A DNA stretch of 64,000 nt from Paenibacillus sp. HGH0039 (GCF_000411255.1 NZ_KE150413.1:1218999-1282998); one strand, 5' to 3'. Positions 35,974-45,543 are shown, counted from the stretch's first letter. The notes: generated by a model not told the origin, from the letters alone. Made by a program: numbers and translations.

Positions 35974-36855
35974 ATGAGAACCGAGAAAGAAATGTTTGAT
36001 TTAATAGAAGAGACTGCTCGCAAGGACGAACGAATTCGTGCGGTATATATGAACGGCTCGCGTACCAACTCTAATGTCCCCAAAGACATTTTTCAGGATT
36101 TTGATATTGTTTATGTAGTAACGGAAACAGCTTCATTTATTAATGATGCATATTGGATACATACTTTTGGTGACTTGCTTATGCTGCAAGAGCCTGATAA
36201 AAATGATCAATCGGTAGGCATGGATATGGATTTTACTCGATCATACGGATATTTAATGCTATTTAAAGATGGAAATCGTATAGATCTTCGCATTGAAACG
36301 AAAGAATCCATGCTTGAAAGATATGGCGGAGATAAATTGACAGTTCCATTGCTAGATAAGGACGACTGCCTGCCAATCATTCCTGCTCCAAGTGATATCG
36401 ATTATCAAATAAAAAAGCCTTCCGAGCAGCTGTATAGAGTTTGCTGTAATAATTTTTGGTGGTGCCTGCAAAATGTGGCAAAGGGGATTTGGCGCGACGA
36501 ATTACCTTATGCCAAACAAATGTTTGAACAAGTCATCAGACCCCGTTTGGATGAGATGATTGCATGGTGGGTGGGCACTAAAAATGATTTTCAAGTTTCC
36601 ATAGGAAAAATGGGGAAGTATCTGAAAATCTATCTTCCCGAACCTTATTGGGACATGTACAAAGAAACCTATTCGGACAGCACTTATGAAAATATGTGGA
36701 ATTCGGTTTTCAGGGCCTGTGAATTATTTAGAATTCTCGCCAGACATGTAGCTGAACATTTTGGGTTTACATACGAAATCAAGGATGAAACGAATATGAT
36801 TCAATATTTGATGCAAGTCAGGGAATTGCCTGGGGATGCGAAAGGAATATTTTGA
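35974..36855 (+). CDS. Aminoglycoside 6-adenylyltransferase-like (ANT(6)/AadK type)
   Basis: A 293-aa protein, the normal size for the family. The nucleotidyltransferase core is intact: VYMNGSRTNSNVPKDIFQDFDIVYVV, with GSR and paired Asp (FDIV). Later family features are present: DLLMLQEP, a DRIDLRI-like segment and NFWWCLQNVAKGIWRDELPYAK. It would transfer AMP to the 6-hydroxyl of streptomycin; chromosomal homologues in bacilli often give low or no resistance. ATG follows GGAGGGAAGG. Confidence 0.9.
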   Translation: MRTEKEMFDLIEETARKDERIRAVYMNGSRTNSNVPKDIFQDFDIVYVVTETASFINDAYWIHTFGDLLMLQEPDKNDQSVGMDMDFTRSYGYLMLFKDGNRIDLRIETKESMLERYGGDKLTVPLLDKDDCLPIIPAPSDIDYQIKKPSEQLYRVCCNNFWWCLQNVAKGIWRDELPYAKQMFEQVIRPRLDEMIAWWVGTKNDFQVSIGKMGKYLKIYLPEPYWDMYKETYSDSTYENMWNSVFRACELFRILARHVAEHFGFTYEIKDETNMIQYLMQVRELPGDAKGIF

Positions 36856-36864
36856 ATAGCATGA

Positions 36865-37077
36865 CGCAGACAGATAGCATTCAGCCAGGATAAGGATGCA
36901 GTAAAGCTCACATGTTCAAGCCGTACTCATTGGACTTCTGACCCTATTTTTATTCATATGAAGAGAGAACAGATTTCAAGGATATTTGAGGATTTGTATA
37001 ATCGGTTTCTTGAAATTGGCGAAATTTTGTGCAGCGATTTAATTCATGATCCAATGTTAAAAGAATGGAAGATATGA
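36865..37077 (+). pseudogene. C-terminal gene fragment
   Basis: An open stretch encodes AFSQDKDAVKLTCSSRTHWT..FIHMKREQISRIFEDLYNRFLEIGEILCSDLIHDPMLKEWKI and a stop. There is no start codon before ATG 36958, which would give only 39 residues. It reads like the last third of a protein. The family is unknown. Confidence 0.4.
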
Positions 37078-37135
37078 GTTGGGATCTTACCGGGGATGGG
37101 AAAGGGACAATCAAGCATCGGATGGAGAATTTTTT

Positions 37136-37504
37136 GTGCAAATTAGAGCTCTGACTCTTTTAAAATATGCGGGTGTTCTTGCTGCCATAATCATTGTTAA
37201 TCTGATCTATCAGAGATTTGTTAACAAAAACCTACCGTATGATAACATCCTCTACATTTTTGCTGCGTATATGATTTTGGGGATAGTTAAGTACGTTCGC
37301 TCGGAACCAATGCCATCAAAGACGGGACGTTTCCTTGTTTTCTTTTTATTTACTTTAACTGTTTTTATTGTGGATGTCCTCCTCCTTTATTATGAAAATA
37401 ATTTTGAAATAACGGAACCGTTGGTTATGAGCATGATTTTCCTGGTGTTTGCTATTGTTATTAGTATCTTGGCTGTAGCGGATAAGCAAACAGGAAGATC
37501 ATGA
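37136..37504 (+). CDS. Small polytopic membrane protein
   Basis: GTG 37136, with GGATGGAG 8 bp upstream, gives 122 aa; TTG 37079 is a less likely longer start. Four membrane segments are visible (about 8-24, 39-54, 69-86, 98-115). No family is recognised. Small polytopic proteins next to immunity genes sometimes protect against membrane-acting toxins, but nothing specific supports that here. Confidence 0.6.
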   Translation: MQIRALTLLKYAGVLAAIIIVNLIYQRFVNKNLPYDNILYIFAAYMILGIVKYVRSEPMPSKTGRFLVFFLFTLTVFIVDVLLLYYENNFEITEPLVMSMIFLVFAIVISILAVADKQTGRS

Positions 37505-37526
37505 AAGCCGAAAGGGGGGATCTCAC

Positions 37527-37814
37527 ATGGAACGGACACCCAAAGAGCGCCTGTGTTGGCTGCTAAGACTATACAAGGATAAAGAAATAGAGGCAGAAAC
37601 GTTCTGCGATGAATTTCATTTAACATACAATCATGATCTTGACGACAAATTAACTGAAACGGAAAGAGTTCTTTTTAGAGAAATTGCTGCAGTAGCAGCG
37701 AGATTCTCTCCGTTTGAAGAAGATCACCAAAAATACCCGGGGGTGTACTTTACAACAGAGGATGTAGAGCGTGTAGTAGAGAGGGGAATGTTGGATGATT
37801 CATTTTTCTTTTAA
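37527..37814 (+). CDS. Small helical protein, candidate immunity
   Basis: A 95-aa protein (MERTPKERLCWLLRLYKDKEIEAETFCDEFHLTYNHDLD..) with AAAGGGGGG before ATG. Acidic and helical, with ending ..VERGMLDDSFFF. The pattern resembles small helical immunity proteins. Its 3' end overlaps the next gene by 20 bp, implying coupled translation. Confidence 0.62.
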   Translation: MERTPKERLCWLLRLYKDKEIEAETFCDEFHLTYNHDLDDKLTETERVLFREIAAVAARFSPFEEDHQKYPGVYFTTEDVERVVERGMLDDSFFF

Positions 37815-38495
37815 AACAAATGAAGAATCATATGCTCTATGTTATGAAATCGTAGAGTGCATGATGAGAGAGTTCACAATAGAGGAAAGCGAAGCTGTCT
37901 GCCGGATAAATCTTCAATGGTCGGATATGGACTTTTTGGATGAAGACGATATCCGGTATCATGAAACTCCCGATGATTGGGCCTATATTATTTATTATGG
38001 ACATAGCTCCAGATGGTGGGCTAGAAAAAACGATCCAACTTTAAAACCCAAACCGATTCATGAAAATGCTAATAAAGGGCCTATTAAATGGACTTTTGTC
38101 CCTCGGGGGCAAGAATCTTTCATTATAAAAAAAGCACTAATCGACATTTTACTGGATCCTTATTCAAAGGAAGCTGAAAAAGATGACGCGGCGATAGATC
38201 TGGCGAACATTTTGAAGATGAAGAAACAATTGCTATCCTGCTGAAGGTATCTAATCAAGAAGGTATAGGTGAAATGGTTGCTGCAAGCTGTGGCGAATCG
38301 TTGGCATACATATGGTTAAGAAAATCGGAAATCAATTACGATCAGTTGCTGCTTTTGAAAGGGACCGCTTTACATGAAGCTCTCTCTTTGATAAAAGCGC
38401 ATAAGTATGATTGGTTCGCGGAGTATGAACGAAGATTATTTTCCCGAAGGGAATTTGAAAAAAGTGATGTTCAGATGGAGCGGCAAGACGGATAG
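37795..38495 (+). pseudogene. Frameshifted two-part gene with HEAT-like C-terminus
   Basis: ATG 37795 opens a 149-aa frame: an acidic N-terminal half (HFSFKTNEESYALCYEIVEC..DWAYIIYYGHSSRWW) then ESFIIKKALIDILLDPYSKEAEKDDAAIDLA. After 38204 sense continues in another frame as EHFEDEETIAILLKVSNQEG.. to 38495. Restoring one base near 38204 gives a continuous helical-repeat (HEAT-like) segment, IDLA-EHFEDEETIAILLKV. The intact product would be about 230 residues. The two halves look unrelated and may themselves be a fusion. Confidence 0.6.
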
Positions 38496-38520
38496 ATAAA
38501 CGTTCGGTGGAGGACACTCA

Positions 38521-38688
38521 TGCATTCGTATAGGAGCGTGCCATTTTCATGGAGATGCCGAAAGTACCTCTTTACAGCATGAATACGCTTTGTATGAAAT
38601 AACGGTTTTGGATGATTTGATTATGATCCACAGCACCTCTCAAGTTTCGTCTATCAAAGATGGGCGGGGAATAAGCTGGTTTTTATAA
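38521..38688 (+). pseudogene. C-terminal gene fragment
   Basis: An open stretch reads CIRIGACHFHGDAESTSLQHEYALYEITVLDDLIMIHSTSQVSSI and ends after KDGRGISWFL. No start codon lies in frame. It is another truncated small gene at the right edge of the island. Confidence 0.4.
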
Positions 38689-38713
38689 CTCAATTAGGGG
38701 AGTACAGAATTTC

Positions 38714-39040
38714 ATGAGAAAGCGATGTAGGAGTTGTAACGGTTATCTGAAATGGAGTAAAGTCTTCGCAGCTTTACATAGGAATAAGAAAGTAACCTGC
38801 GCTCACTGTATGGGTGAAGTTGAAGTCAGTTTGTTCAGTAAATGTATCTATTTCTTCGTTAGTTTAGCACCCGTATTTACGAATCTGATTGTTTGTGTTA
38901 AAAGCGGAGATTTTATTCAAATAGGTAAGCTCCCTCTAACCACAACCTATATGATTTGGTACTGGCTGATTATAAGCATCGCCCCTTTTCTGATCCTAAT
39001 AAAATCTAAACCACTCCCTCAAAAAGAAGGAGCCTCCTAA
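38714..39040 (+). CDS. Small zinc-ribbon membrane protein
   Basis: A 108-aa protein: an N-terminal zinc ribbon (CRSC at 5-8 and CAHC at 31-34, spaced as in the cxxc_20_cxxc families) followed by two membrane segments (about 43-62 and 79-98). ATG follows TTAGGGGAG. The function is unknown. It is the last gene of the AT-rich stretch and ends in a terminator. Confidence 0.72.
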   Translation: MRKRCRSCNGYLKWSKVFAALHRNKKVTCAHCMGEVEVSLFSKCIYFFVSLAPVFTNLIVCVKSGDFIQIGKLPLTTTYMIWYWLIISIAPFLILIKSKPLPQKEGAS

Positions 39041-39058
39041 CAGGCATCCTTCTTTTCC
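39023..39058 (+). terminator. Terminator
   Basis: AAGAAGGAGCCT pairs with AGGCATCCTTCTT (one mismatch region), followed by T-rich sequence; it overlaps the last codons of the zinc-ribbon gene. Confidence 0.65.
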
Positions 39059-39181
39059 CTTGCCTGTCACGCCCCTTCCTCCCCACAAAAAACGCAGAAA
39101 TGATACAATAGACGCAGAAGTTTTTTGCCTTTGCCCCATGCACCAAGAAACGCACAAACTGTCTGAAATCGGGTGAACACG

Positions 39182-40726
39182 ATGAATCTCAAAGGGATGA
39201 CGGTCCGGGAGCTGCTCCAGCTTCCGATATTGAAAGACGCGTCGCTGATCAGCGGAGAAGAAGGGCTGGACCGCGTCGTGCGGTATATCGACATTATGGA
39301 GGTCCCGGATATTAAGGGCTGGCTGAGGGAAGGCGAGCTTATTCTGACTACCGGCTATTCCATGCGCAACGATCCGGGTCTGGTGCTGGAGCTGATGGAA
39401 GAGCTGAGAAGAGCGGATGCCGCGGCGCTTGCGATCAAACCGGAGCGGTTCATGGGCGGCATTCCCGCTGAAATGGTGGAGCTGAGCAACCGGTACCGCA
39501 TTCCGGTGATCCAGATTCCGCCGGGAATTCCGTATATCGATATTACGCATACAGTGATGGAGCAGATTTTGAATACACAAGCGGCTCTGCTGCGCAGATC
39601 CGAGGAAGTGAACAAGACGCTGACCGGTCTTGTTCTGCACAACAAAGGCATCCAGGTGGTGGCGGACAGCGTGGCGGAGCTGGTCCAGGCGCCCATCTGG
39701 GTGATCCACAAGCAGGGCCGCGTCATCGTTTCATCGCCGGCTGATGCGGGTGATCCGCCGACCGGCCGGACGAAGAGCTGGGACGTGTCGGTGGACAAGC
39801 AATTCGCCGGGCGGCTCATCATCGGGAAAGAGCAGCTCGACGAGCTGGAGCTGGTCTGCATCGAGCATGCGCGGCTGGTGTTCTCGTTGGAGCTGATGCG
39901 CCGCAAGATCACCTACGACACGGAGCAGCGGCTGCAGGGCAACTTCTTCGAGGAGCTGCTGATGGGCTTGCCCCTGTCCAGGCAGGACGCGGAGAACAAG
40001 GGGAGGCAGCTGGGCCTTCAGCCGGACTGGTGCTGGGAGATCTGCATCGCCGAGGGCGAGCCGCATCTGTTCGAGGAGCATGCCGCCTTTCCGGTCGCGC
40101 TGGGCGAGCTTGTGGAAAGCGAATCGGCGGCTCGCAAAGTCAAGTCCCATCTGCTCCGGCAGGGGGACCGGTTTGTCCTTCTGCTCGCTTCTCCTGCGGC
40201 ATCGGAGCCAGGCACGAAGCAGCCGGTCAGCGGCAAAACGGCCGCGTGGGCCGATGTTTTGGCCCCACTGCTGGACTCTCATAGCCACATCCGGACGGGT
40301 TTCGGCGGCAAAGCTCCGCTCTGGGAAGTGTACCGCAGCTATGTGAAGGCCAAAAAAGCGATGACCATCGGCTGCCGGCTGGACAAAGACCGCCGTACGT
40401 TCAGCTACGGGGAGATCGAAATGTTCGATCTGCTGTTGGAATCTTCCGCCTATGTAGGCTTCGATGCGTTCATGGAGAAGAAGATCGGCAGGCTCTCCAA
40501 GTATGACCGGGACAATGGAACCGATCTTGTGCCCACCTTCCATGCTTACCTGGCGGCCGGCGGCAGTCTGATCGAAGCGGCGAACAAGCTGTACATTCAC
40601 CGGAACTCCGTAAAATACCGGCTGGACCGCATCAAAGACATAGCTGACATAGACATGGAAGATACGTCGAAACGGCTGATGTATTATTTGTGCACGTCGT
40701 TTTATTTATTGAAAAATTTGGAATGA
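39182..40726 (+). CDS. PucR-family transcriptional regulator
   Basis: ATG 39182, with GGGTGA upstream, gives 514 aa. The N-terminal PucR domain (about 1-120) begins MTVRELLQLPILKDASLISGEEGLDRVVRYIDIMEVPDI; a GGDEF-like middle follows; the C-terminal helix-turn-helix (about 455-510) reads FHAYLAAGGSLIEAANKLYIHRNSVKYRLDRIKDI. PucR regulators respond to nitrogenous metabolites such as purine-degradation products. Here it precedes a racemase, transporters and several DUF enzymes and is the obvious candidate regulator of that set. A palindromic hairpin separates it from the racemase gene. Confidence 0.92.
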   Translation: MNLKGMTVRELLQLPILKDASLISGEEGLDRVVRYIDIMEVPDIKGWLREGELILTTGYSMRNDPGLVLELMEELRRADAAALAIKPERFMGGIPAEMVELSNRYRIPVIQIPPGIPYIDITHTVMEQILNTQAALLRRSEEVNKTLTGLVLHNKGIQVVADSVAELVQAPIWVIHKQGRVIVSSPADAGDPPTGRTKSWDVSVDKQFAGRLIIGKEQLDELELVCIEHARLVFSLELMRRKITYDTEQRLQGNFFEELLMGLPLSRQDAENKGRQLGLQPDWCWEICIAEGEPHLFEEHAAFPVALGELVESESAARKVKSHLLRQGDRFVLLLASPAASEPGTKQPVSGKTAAWADVLAPLLDSHSHIRTGFGGKAPLWEVYRSYVKAKKAMTIGCRLDKDRRTFSYGEIEMFDLLLESSAYVGFDAFMEKKIGRLSKYDRDNGTDLVPTFHAYLAAGGSLIEAANKLYIHRNSVKYRLDRIKDIADIDMEDTSKRLMYYLCTSFYLLKNLE

Positions 40727-40731
40727 AAATC

Positions 40732-40760
40732 GGCCTTTTGTGCTCCGAGCACAAAAGGCC
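40732..40760 (+). terminator. Near-perfect palindrome after the PucR gene
   Basis: GGCCTTTTGTGCTC and GAGCACAAAAGGCC are separated by one base. As RNA it makes a long stem but has no strong U-run immediately after; it may terminate or, as DNA, serve as an operator. Confidence 0.6.
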
Positions 40761-40889
40761 TTCGTTATTTTTGGCAGCAGGGAACATGGTCCGCCTCTTT
40801 GGAAACGAATACAATATTACCAATCCAACTTTAATAAGCTACACGAAGTCTACAAAAAAGCAAACGAAAACGAGGAAGGATGGGAAGCC

Positions 40890-41549
40890 ATGATCGGAGT
40901 GATCCGCGTATTAACGACGGAAGATACGAAGGTTCTCGAGCAGCACGGAAAGTTACTGAATGAGACGTATGGACTGCCGGTTGTGAGTAAATGTATTCCG
41001 GATCAGCCCCTTGGCATCTATGACGAGGAGACGGAAGCCATCGCCATTCCGAAAATTGTCGAACTGGGCAAGCGGATGGAGCGGGAAGGCTGCACGGTGC
41101 TCGTCATCTCCTGCGCGGCGGACCCGGCGATCGAGCCTCTGCGCGAAAGCGTCTCGGTGCCGGTCATCGGAGCGGGAAGCGCCGCGGCGTACGCGGCATT
41201 GTCCATGGGCCGGCCCGTCGGCGTGCTGGGCATCACGGAGGAAGCGCCCGCGGTCATCCGCGATTTGCTCGGCGGCAAGCTCGTCCGCTACGCACGTCCC
41301 GAAGGCGTCACCAACACGACGGATCTCATGACACCGGCCGGACGCGAGAAGGCGGTCGAAGCCGCCCGAGCCCTGCTGGATGCGGGGACGAAGGTCATCG
41401 TGTTCGCCTGCACGGGCTTCTCGACCATCGGCCTGGCCGCCGTCCTACGGAGCGAACTGCACGTTCCGGTCGTCGACGCCGTCGAAGCGGAGGGCTTGTT
41501 CGCCTCCCATTACTACAAGCAGCTCGTTGATGTCCGCGAGCCGAATTAA
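40890..41549 (+). CDS. Aspartate/glutamate/hydantoin racemase-family protein
   Basis: ATG 40890 with GAAGGATGGGAAG upstream gives 219 aa; an upstream frame from 40740 reads through the palindrome and is rejected. The two catalytic Cys of the family appear in VLVISCAADPAIEPL and VIVFACTGFSTIG. Members racemise Asp, Glu, hydantoins or related amino acids. Placed between PucR and OPT/DUF917/DUF1177 genes it probably inverts a D-configured or hydantoin-like intermediate; the true substrate is unknown. Confidence 0.87.
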   Translation: MIGVIRVLTTEDTKVLEQHGKLLNETYGLPVVSKCIPDQPLGIYDEETEAIAIPKIVELGKRMEREGCTVLVISCAADPAIEPLRESVSVPVIGAGSAAAYAALSMGRPVGVLGITEEAPAVIRDLLGGKLVRYARPEGVTNTTDLMTPAGREKAVEAARALLDAGTKVIVFACTGFSTIGLAAVLRSELHVPVVDAVEAEGLFASHYYKQLVDVREPN

Positions 41550-41558
41550 GTCAAGCTT

Positions 41559-42482
41559 GTGACTTGGGCAACAGCCAGATCCTACCTGCTTCTGATCTTC
41601 TGCGTCTTCGTCTGGGCGCTGAACTACATGGTCCGCCAGGTGCTGCTCCGGGAGTTTCCTCCCTTGTTTCTCTCGGCGCTGAGCCTGACGATCGTGTCCG
41701 GCGCCTTTCTGCTGTGGGCGTGGGGAACGCGCGCTTTTGTGAAAATAACGGGAAAAGACGCGCTCTGGCTCTGCTGCTCGGCCGGAATCGGCCTCATTGC
41801 AAACCAGATCCTGCTGCTCCGGGGACTCCAGCTCACGACGGCCACGAACGCTTCGCTTATTTTTACGCTGTCGCCGCTGTTTACGGCCGGTCTGGCCGCT
41901 CTTTTCCTGAAAGAACGGGTGACCTGGCGCATGGTGGCAGGCAGCGTGATCGCCATTTCCGGACTGGCTTTCGCCCTGAATGTCCGCGGTTTGCAGTTCA
42001 ATGCGGGAGACTGGATTATGGCGGGCGCGACGTTTACCTTTTCGTGCAACCTGATTTTCGCCCGCATTCTGACGAGACGGCTGTCTCCCTTTATCGTGAC
42101 GGTTTACAGCTTCGCACTCAGCGCCGTACTCTTCGATCCGTTCGTTCTGGCGGCCGGGGAGGTCACATGGATTCATCCGGCCGGAATGTGGGCGCTCGTG
42201 ATTGTGACGGTGATCGTGGCGCAGGGGCTTACGGGCGTCCTGTGGAACAAAGGGATGCAGACGCTAGGCGCGGCGAAAGCGGCCATCATGCTGAATTTGC
42301 AGCCGCTGATGACGATGCTGCTTGAGTTTATTCTTTTGGGCCGCGCCGTTACGGCTCCACAGCTTTTCGGAGCTGCGCTTGTGTTTACCGGGGTTCTTCT
42401 CGGGACGGTTCAACTGCGTATATTTTCCTTGAAAAAGAAGCGGACGTTATCGGAGGATTTCCCGGATACGGCCGGAAAGTAA
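41559..42482 (+). CDS. EamA/DMT-family transporter
   Basis: A 307-aa membrane protein with a GTG start 9 bp after the racemase stop, so probably translationally coupled. Ten hydrophobic segments arranged as two EamA repeats are visible; the first ends near FPPLFLSALSL and the second repeat starts near DWIMAGATFTFSCNLIFARIL. Members export amino acids, metabolites or drugs. Coupling to the racemase suggests export or uptake of the same compound class. Confidence 0.88.
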   Translation: MTWATARSYLLLIFCVFVWALNYMVRQVLLREFPPLFLSALSLTIVSGAFLLWAWGTRAFVKITGKDALWLCCSAGIGLIANQILLLRGLQLTTATNASLIFTLSPLFTAGLAALFLKERVTWRMVAGSVIAISGLAFALNVRGLQFNAGDWIMAGATFTFSCNLIFARILTRRLSPFIVTVYSFALSAVLFDPFVLAAGEVTWIHPAGMWALVIVTVIVAQGLTGVLWNKGMQTLGAAKAAIMLNLQPLMTMLLEFILLGRAVTAPQLFGAALVFTGVLLGTVQLRIFSLKKKRTLSEDFPDTAGK

Positions 42483-42572
42483 TTCCTTTCGGAAAGCGCC
42501 CGCGAGCCGGTTTTGTCATACCCCCGGGCTATATTCTAGTAAAGCTTTAAAGCGGTGTGAGTGAGATGGGAT

Positions 42573-42594
42573 GTGTACGATGGATGCCGTACAC
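42573..42594. promoter_or_regulatory. Inverted repeats in the 384-bp gap before the OPT gene
   Basis: GTGTAC-N10-GTACAC at 42573-42594 is a clear inverted repeat, and a weaker one (GTGCAT..ATGAGCAC) lies near 42632. The gap otherwise has no credible gene. These may be operators for the PucR regulator upstream; no convincing -35/-10 pair was identified. Confidence 0.4.
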
Positions 42595-42866
42595 GTGACG
42601 AATGGGACATGCGCCTAGTATGTATAGGATGTGCATATTGCATGAGCACGGCTGTGACGTCTGTGACGGCTGTATATCACCAGGTTTACAAGGCGGCTTC
42701 CGCTCTGCGCTTCCGTTTGTAGGATTATTCCATTTTGCACATACTAAATGTAAAAAAAAAGCTTGCGGCTCTGCCTTCGGCTTCATTCCCGTAACAGAAA
42801 AAAGTTTTCTTAAGGAAACAGATGACGGGAGAATGGTTCTACATCAAGTGATTAGGGGGATTGTCC

Positions 42867-44471
42867 ATGGAAGAGAAAGAGGAAAAGAAACACCCGAGTA
42901 TTTTCGAGCCGTTCGCGCTGATCTTGAACATTGTCACGAGTGTAATCGGGGCCATTATCGGGATGCAGCTGGTTACGACACTGGGGGTAACCCCGAATAC
43001 CGCGATTATCGGCGCTCTTGTCGCGATGCTCATCGCACGAATTCCCATGATGATATTCCGTAAGTACAAATCGATCCATCGTCAAAATCTGGTTCAGACG
43101 TCCATTTCCTCGGCTACGTTCGGAGCGGCCAACAGCCTGCTCATTCCGATCGGGATTCCGTTTGCGATGGGTGCGACGGAACTGATCGTGCCGATGCTGA
43201 TCGGAGCCGCGCTGGCGATGTTTGTCGACGCGACGCTGCTGTACAAGCTCTTTGACTCCAAACTCTTCCCGGCAAAAGGGACCTGGGCGCCCGGCGTGGC
43301 TACCGCGGAATCGATCCTGGCGGGGGATAAAGGCGGCAAGCGCGCGCTGCTGCTCGGTGTCGGAACCGTTATCGGGCTCATCGGCTCGTATTTTAAAATC
43401 TCGATGTCCGCTTTCGGTGTCGCGTTTATCGGAAACATCTGGGCGCTGACGATGTTCGGCATCGGCCTGATGATCCGGCAGTACTCGGTGCCGTGGTTCG
43501 ATATCGACGTCAATCAGCTTTACATCGCCCACGGGGTCATGATCGGCGCCGGTATCGTCGCGCTCATCCAGGCGGGGATGCTCCTTTTCAAGCGCCCGAA
43601 AACGGCGGGCTCCGAAGCGGAGAGCGAGGAAGAAGTCAGGGACAGCAGGCTGACAAGGACGGATAAAGAAGCCCGCCGCACCCTCAGCCTCGGCTTTGCC
43701 GCTTACCTGGTCATCGCCCTGCTCATTGCCATCATCGGCGGCATTATGACGAAAATGTCGCTCGGCATGCTGATCGGCTTCATCATTTTCGCCGCTTTCG
43801 CCGCCTTCGTGCACGAGATCATCGTAGGGATCGCCGCCATGCATTCCGGCTGGTTCCCGGCGTTTGCCGTCGCTTTTATCACGCTGCTGTTCGGCATGCT
43901 GATCGGGTTTCCGCCGGTTGCGCTTGCGCTTCTGGCCGGCTTCAGCGCGGCAACGGGCCCGGCGTTTGCGGATATGGGCTACGATCTGAAAGCCGGATAT
44001 ATTCTCCGGGGCAACGGCAAAGATCCCGAGCTTGAGCTTCACGGGAGAAAACAGCAGTACATCACGGCGATGATCGCCTTCGGTGTCGCTCTGCTGACCG
44101 TGCTGCTTTCGTACAAAGGCTATTTTGCGCAAAACCTCGTTCCGCCGATCGATAAAGTGTATGTGTCCACGATCCAGGCCGGAGCTTCGGCCGATATTGC
44201 CCGCCAACTGCTGCTTTGGGCGATTCCCGGCGCGATTGTCCAATTGCTCGGAGGGCCGTCCCGTCAGATCGGGGTGCTTTTCGCAACGGGTCTCCTGATC
44301 GTTTCGCCGAATGCGTGCTGGGCGGTACTTGCCGGTATTCTGATCCGGATCATCGTTCTGAAAATTTTCAAGAAAGAAGCCGAAACACCGATGAGCATTC
44401 TCGCCGCCGGCTTTATCGCGGGGGATGCCCTGTACAGCTTCTTTAGCTCCGTATTCAAACTGAAAAAATGA
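42867..44471 (+). CDS. OPT-family oligopeptide transporter
   Basis: ATG 42867, with AGGGGG about 9 bp upstream, gives 534 aa and at least twelve hydrophobic segments. The N-terminal region (PFALILNIVTSVIGAIIGMQLVTTLGVTPNTAIIGALVAMLIAR) and the motif SISSATFGAANSLLIPIGIP fit the OPT superfamily, proton-driven importers of small peptides and related compounds. A charged loop (about 245-275, AGSEAESEEEVRDSRLTRTDKEARR) divides two halves. It is followed 10 bp later by DUF917, so the imported compound is probably processed by the genes downstream. Confidence 0.85.
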   Translation: MEEKEEKKHPSIFEPFALILNIVTSVIGAIIGMQLVTTLGVTPNTAIIGALVAMLIARIPMMIFRKYKSIHRQNLVQTSISSATFGAANSLLIPIGIPFAMGATELIVPMLIGAALAMFVDATLLYKLFDSKLFPAKGTWAPGVATAESILAGDKGGKRALLLGVGTVIGLIGSYFKISMSAFGVAFIGNIWALTMFGIGLMIRQYSVPWFDIDVNQLYIAHGVMIGAGIVALIQAGMLLFKRPKTAGSEAESEEEVRDSRLTRTDKEARRTLSLGFAAYLVIALLIAIIGGIMTKMSLGMLIGFIIFAAFAAFVHEIIVGIAAMHSGWFPAFAVAFITLLFGMLIGFPPVALALLAGFSAATGPAFADMGYDLKAGYILRGNGKDPELELHGRKQQYITAMIAFGVALLTVLLSYKGYFAQNLVPPIDKVYVSTIQAGASADIARQLLLWAIPGAIVQLLGGPSRQIGVLFATGLLIVSPNACWAVLAGILIRIIVLKIFKKEAETPMSILAAGFIAGDALYSFFSSVFKLKK

Positions 44472-44481
44472 GGTGACTCCC

Positions 44482-45543
44482 ATGACGAGACTGAAGCTGA
44501 ACGAAGAAATGGTAGAGCAGGCCGTATACGGCGGCGCCGTTCTGGGCGGCGGTGGCGGCGGCTGGATCGAAGAGGGGCTGAAGCTCGGACGCCTGGCGCT
44601 GGAAGTCGGCGAGCCCGAGCTGATCTCTCTCGACGAATTCGGGGACGACGACCTGCTGGTCACCGTCTCCATGGTCGGCGCTCCCGCCGCCAAAGAACAG
44701 TTCGTGAAGCCCGTTCACTACGCGAAGGCGCTTGAGATGCTCGCGGCCAAAATCGGCCGGCCCATCCAGGGGCTTCACACGAACGAGAACGGGGCCGGGA
44801 CGACGGTCAACGGCTGGTTCCAGTCGGCGATCACCGGCGTGCCGCTCGTCGATTTCGCCTGCAACGGCCGGGCTCACCCGACCGGCTCCATGGGCTCGAT
44901 GAACTTGTCCGAGGTGGAGGACTATGTGTCCCATCAGGCGGCGGCGGGCGGCCGTGGCGACCGCTACATCGAGCTGAGCATCTCCGGGACGCTGGACAAG
45001 GCGTCGACGATGATCCGCAAGGCTTCCATCGAAGCGGGCGGCCTCGTGGCCGTGGCGCGGAACCCGGTGACCGCGGCTTACGCGAGAGCCAACGGCGCGG
45101 CGGGGGCTATCACGCAGGCGATCGAAGTCGGCCGGGCGCTGCTTTCCGCCAAGGGAGAAGCCGCTATCGAGGCCGTAGTCGCGCAGCTCGGAGGCAAAGT
45201 CGTGACCGCCGGAACGGTAACGGACTTCGCGCTGGAAACGGCGGGAGGCTTCGATGCCGGTACGGTCCGGATCGACGACGCGTACGAGATGACCTTCTGG
45301 AACGAGTACATGACGCTCGAGAAAGACGGGGAGCGCTTCGGCACCTTCCCGGATCTGATCATGACGCTGGACGCGAAAACAGCGAAGCCGATCGTATCGG
45401 CGGCCATCGCGAAAGGGCAGCACATTGCCGTCATTACCGTGCCCGCCGAGAAGCTGCTGCTCAGCACGACGATGAGAAACCGCAAGCTGCTGCAAGCGGT
45501 GGAAGACATTATCAAGAAGCCGGTGCTTTCTTACCTGGATTAA
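44482..45543 (+). CDS. DUF917-family protein
   Basis: ATG 44482 (TGAGGTGA upstream) gives 353 aa. The Gly-rich N-terminus AVYGGAVLGGGGGGWIEEGLKLGRL is diagnostic for DUF917, as is NGWFQSAITGVPLVDFACNGRAHPTGSMGSM. The family is linked to hydantoinase/oxoprolinase-type enzymes by gene context, without a firmly known reaction. It lies between OPT and DUF1177 genes in a tight operon. Confidence 0.88.
   Translation: MTRLKLNEEMVEQAVYGGAVLGGGGGGWIEEGLKLGRLALEVGEPELISLDEFGDDDLLVTVSMVGAPAAKEQFVKPVHYAKALEMLAAKIGRPIQGLHTNENGAGTTVNGWFQSAITGVPLVDFACNGRAHPTGSMGSMNLSEVEDYVSHQAAAGGRGDRYIELSISGTLDKASTMIRKASIEAGGLVAVARNPVTAAYARANGAAGAITQAIEVGRALLSAKGEAAIEAVVAQLGGKVVTAGTVTDFALETAGGFDAGTVRIDDAYEMTFWNEYMTLEKDGERFGTFPDLIMTLDAKTAKPIVSAAIAKGQHIAVITVPAEKLLLSTTMRNRKLLQAVEDIIKKPVLSYLD

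Noticed and set aside
40740-40889. 50-residue extension of the racemase
   Set aside because: It begins inside the palindrome after the PucR gene and lacks a ribosome site.
42852-44693. 613-aa minus-strand frame opposite the OPT gene
   Set aside because: Low-complexity His/Arg/Asp-rich product, no ribosome site, fully antisense to a clear membrane transporter.
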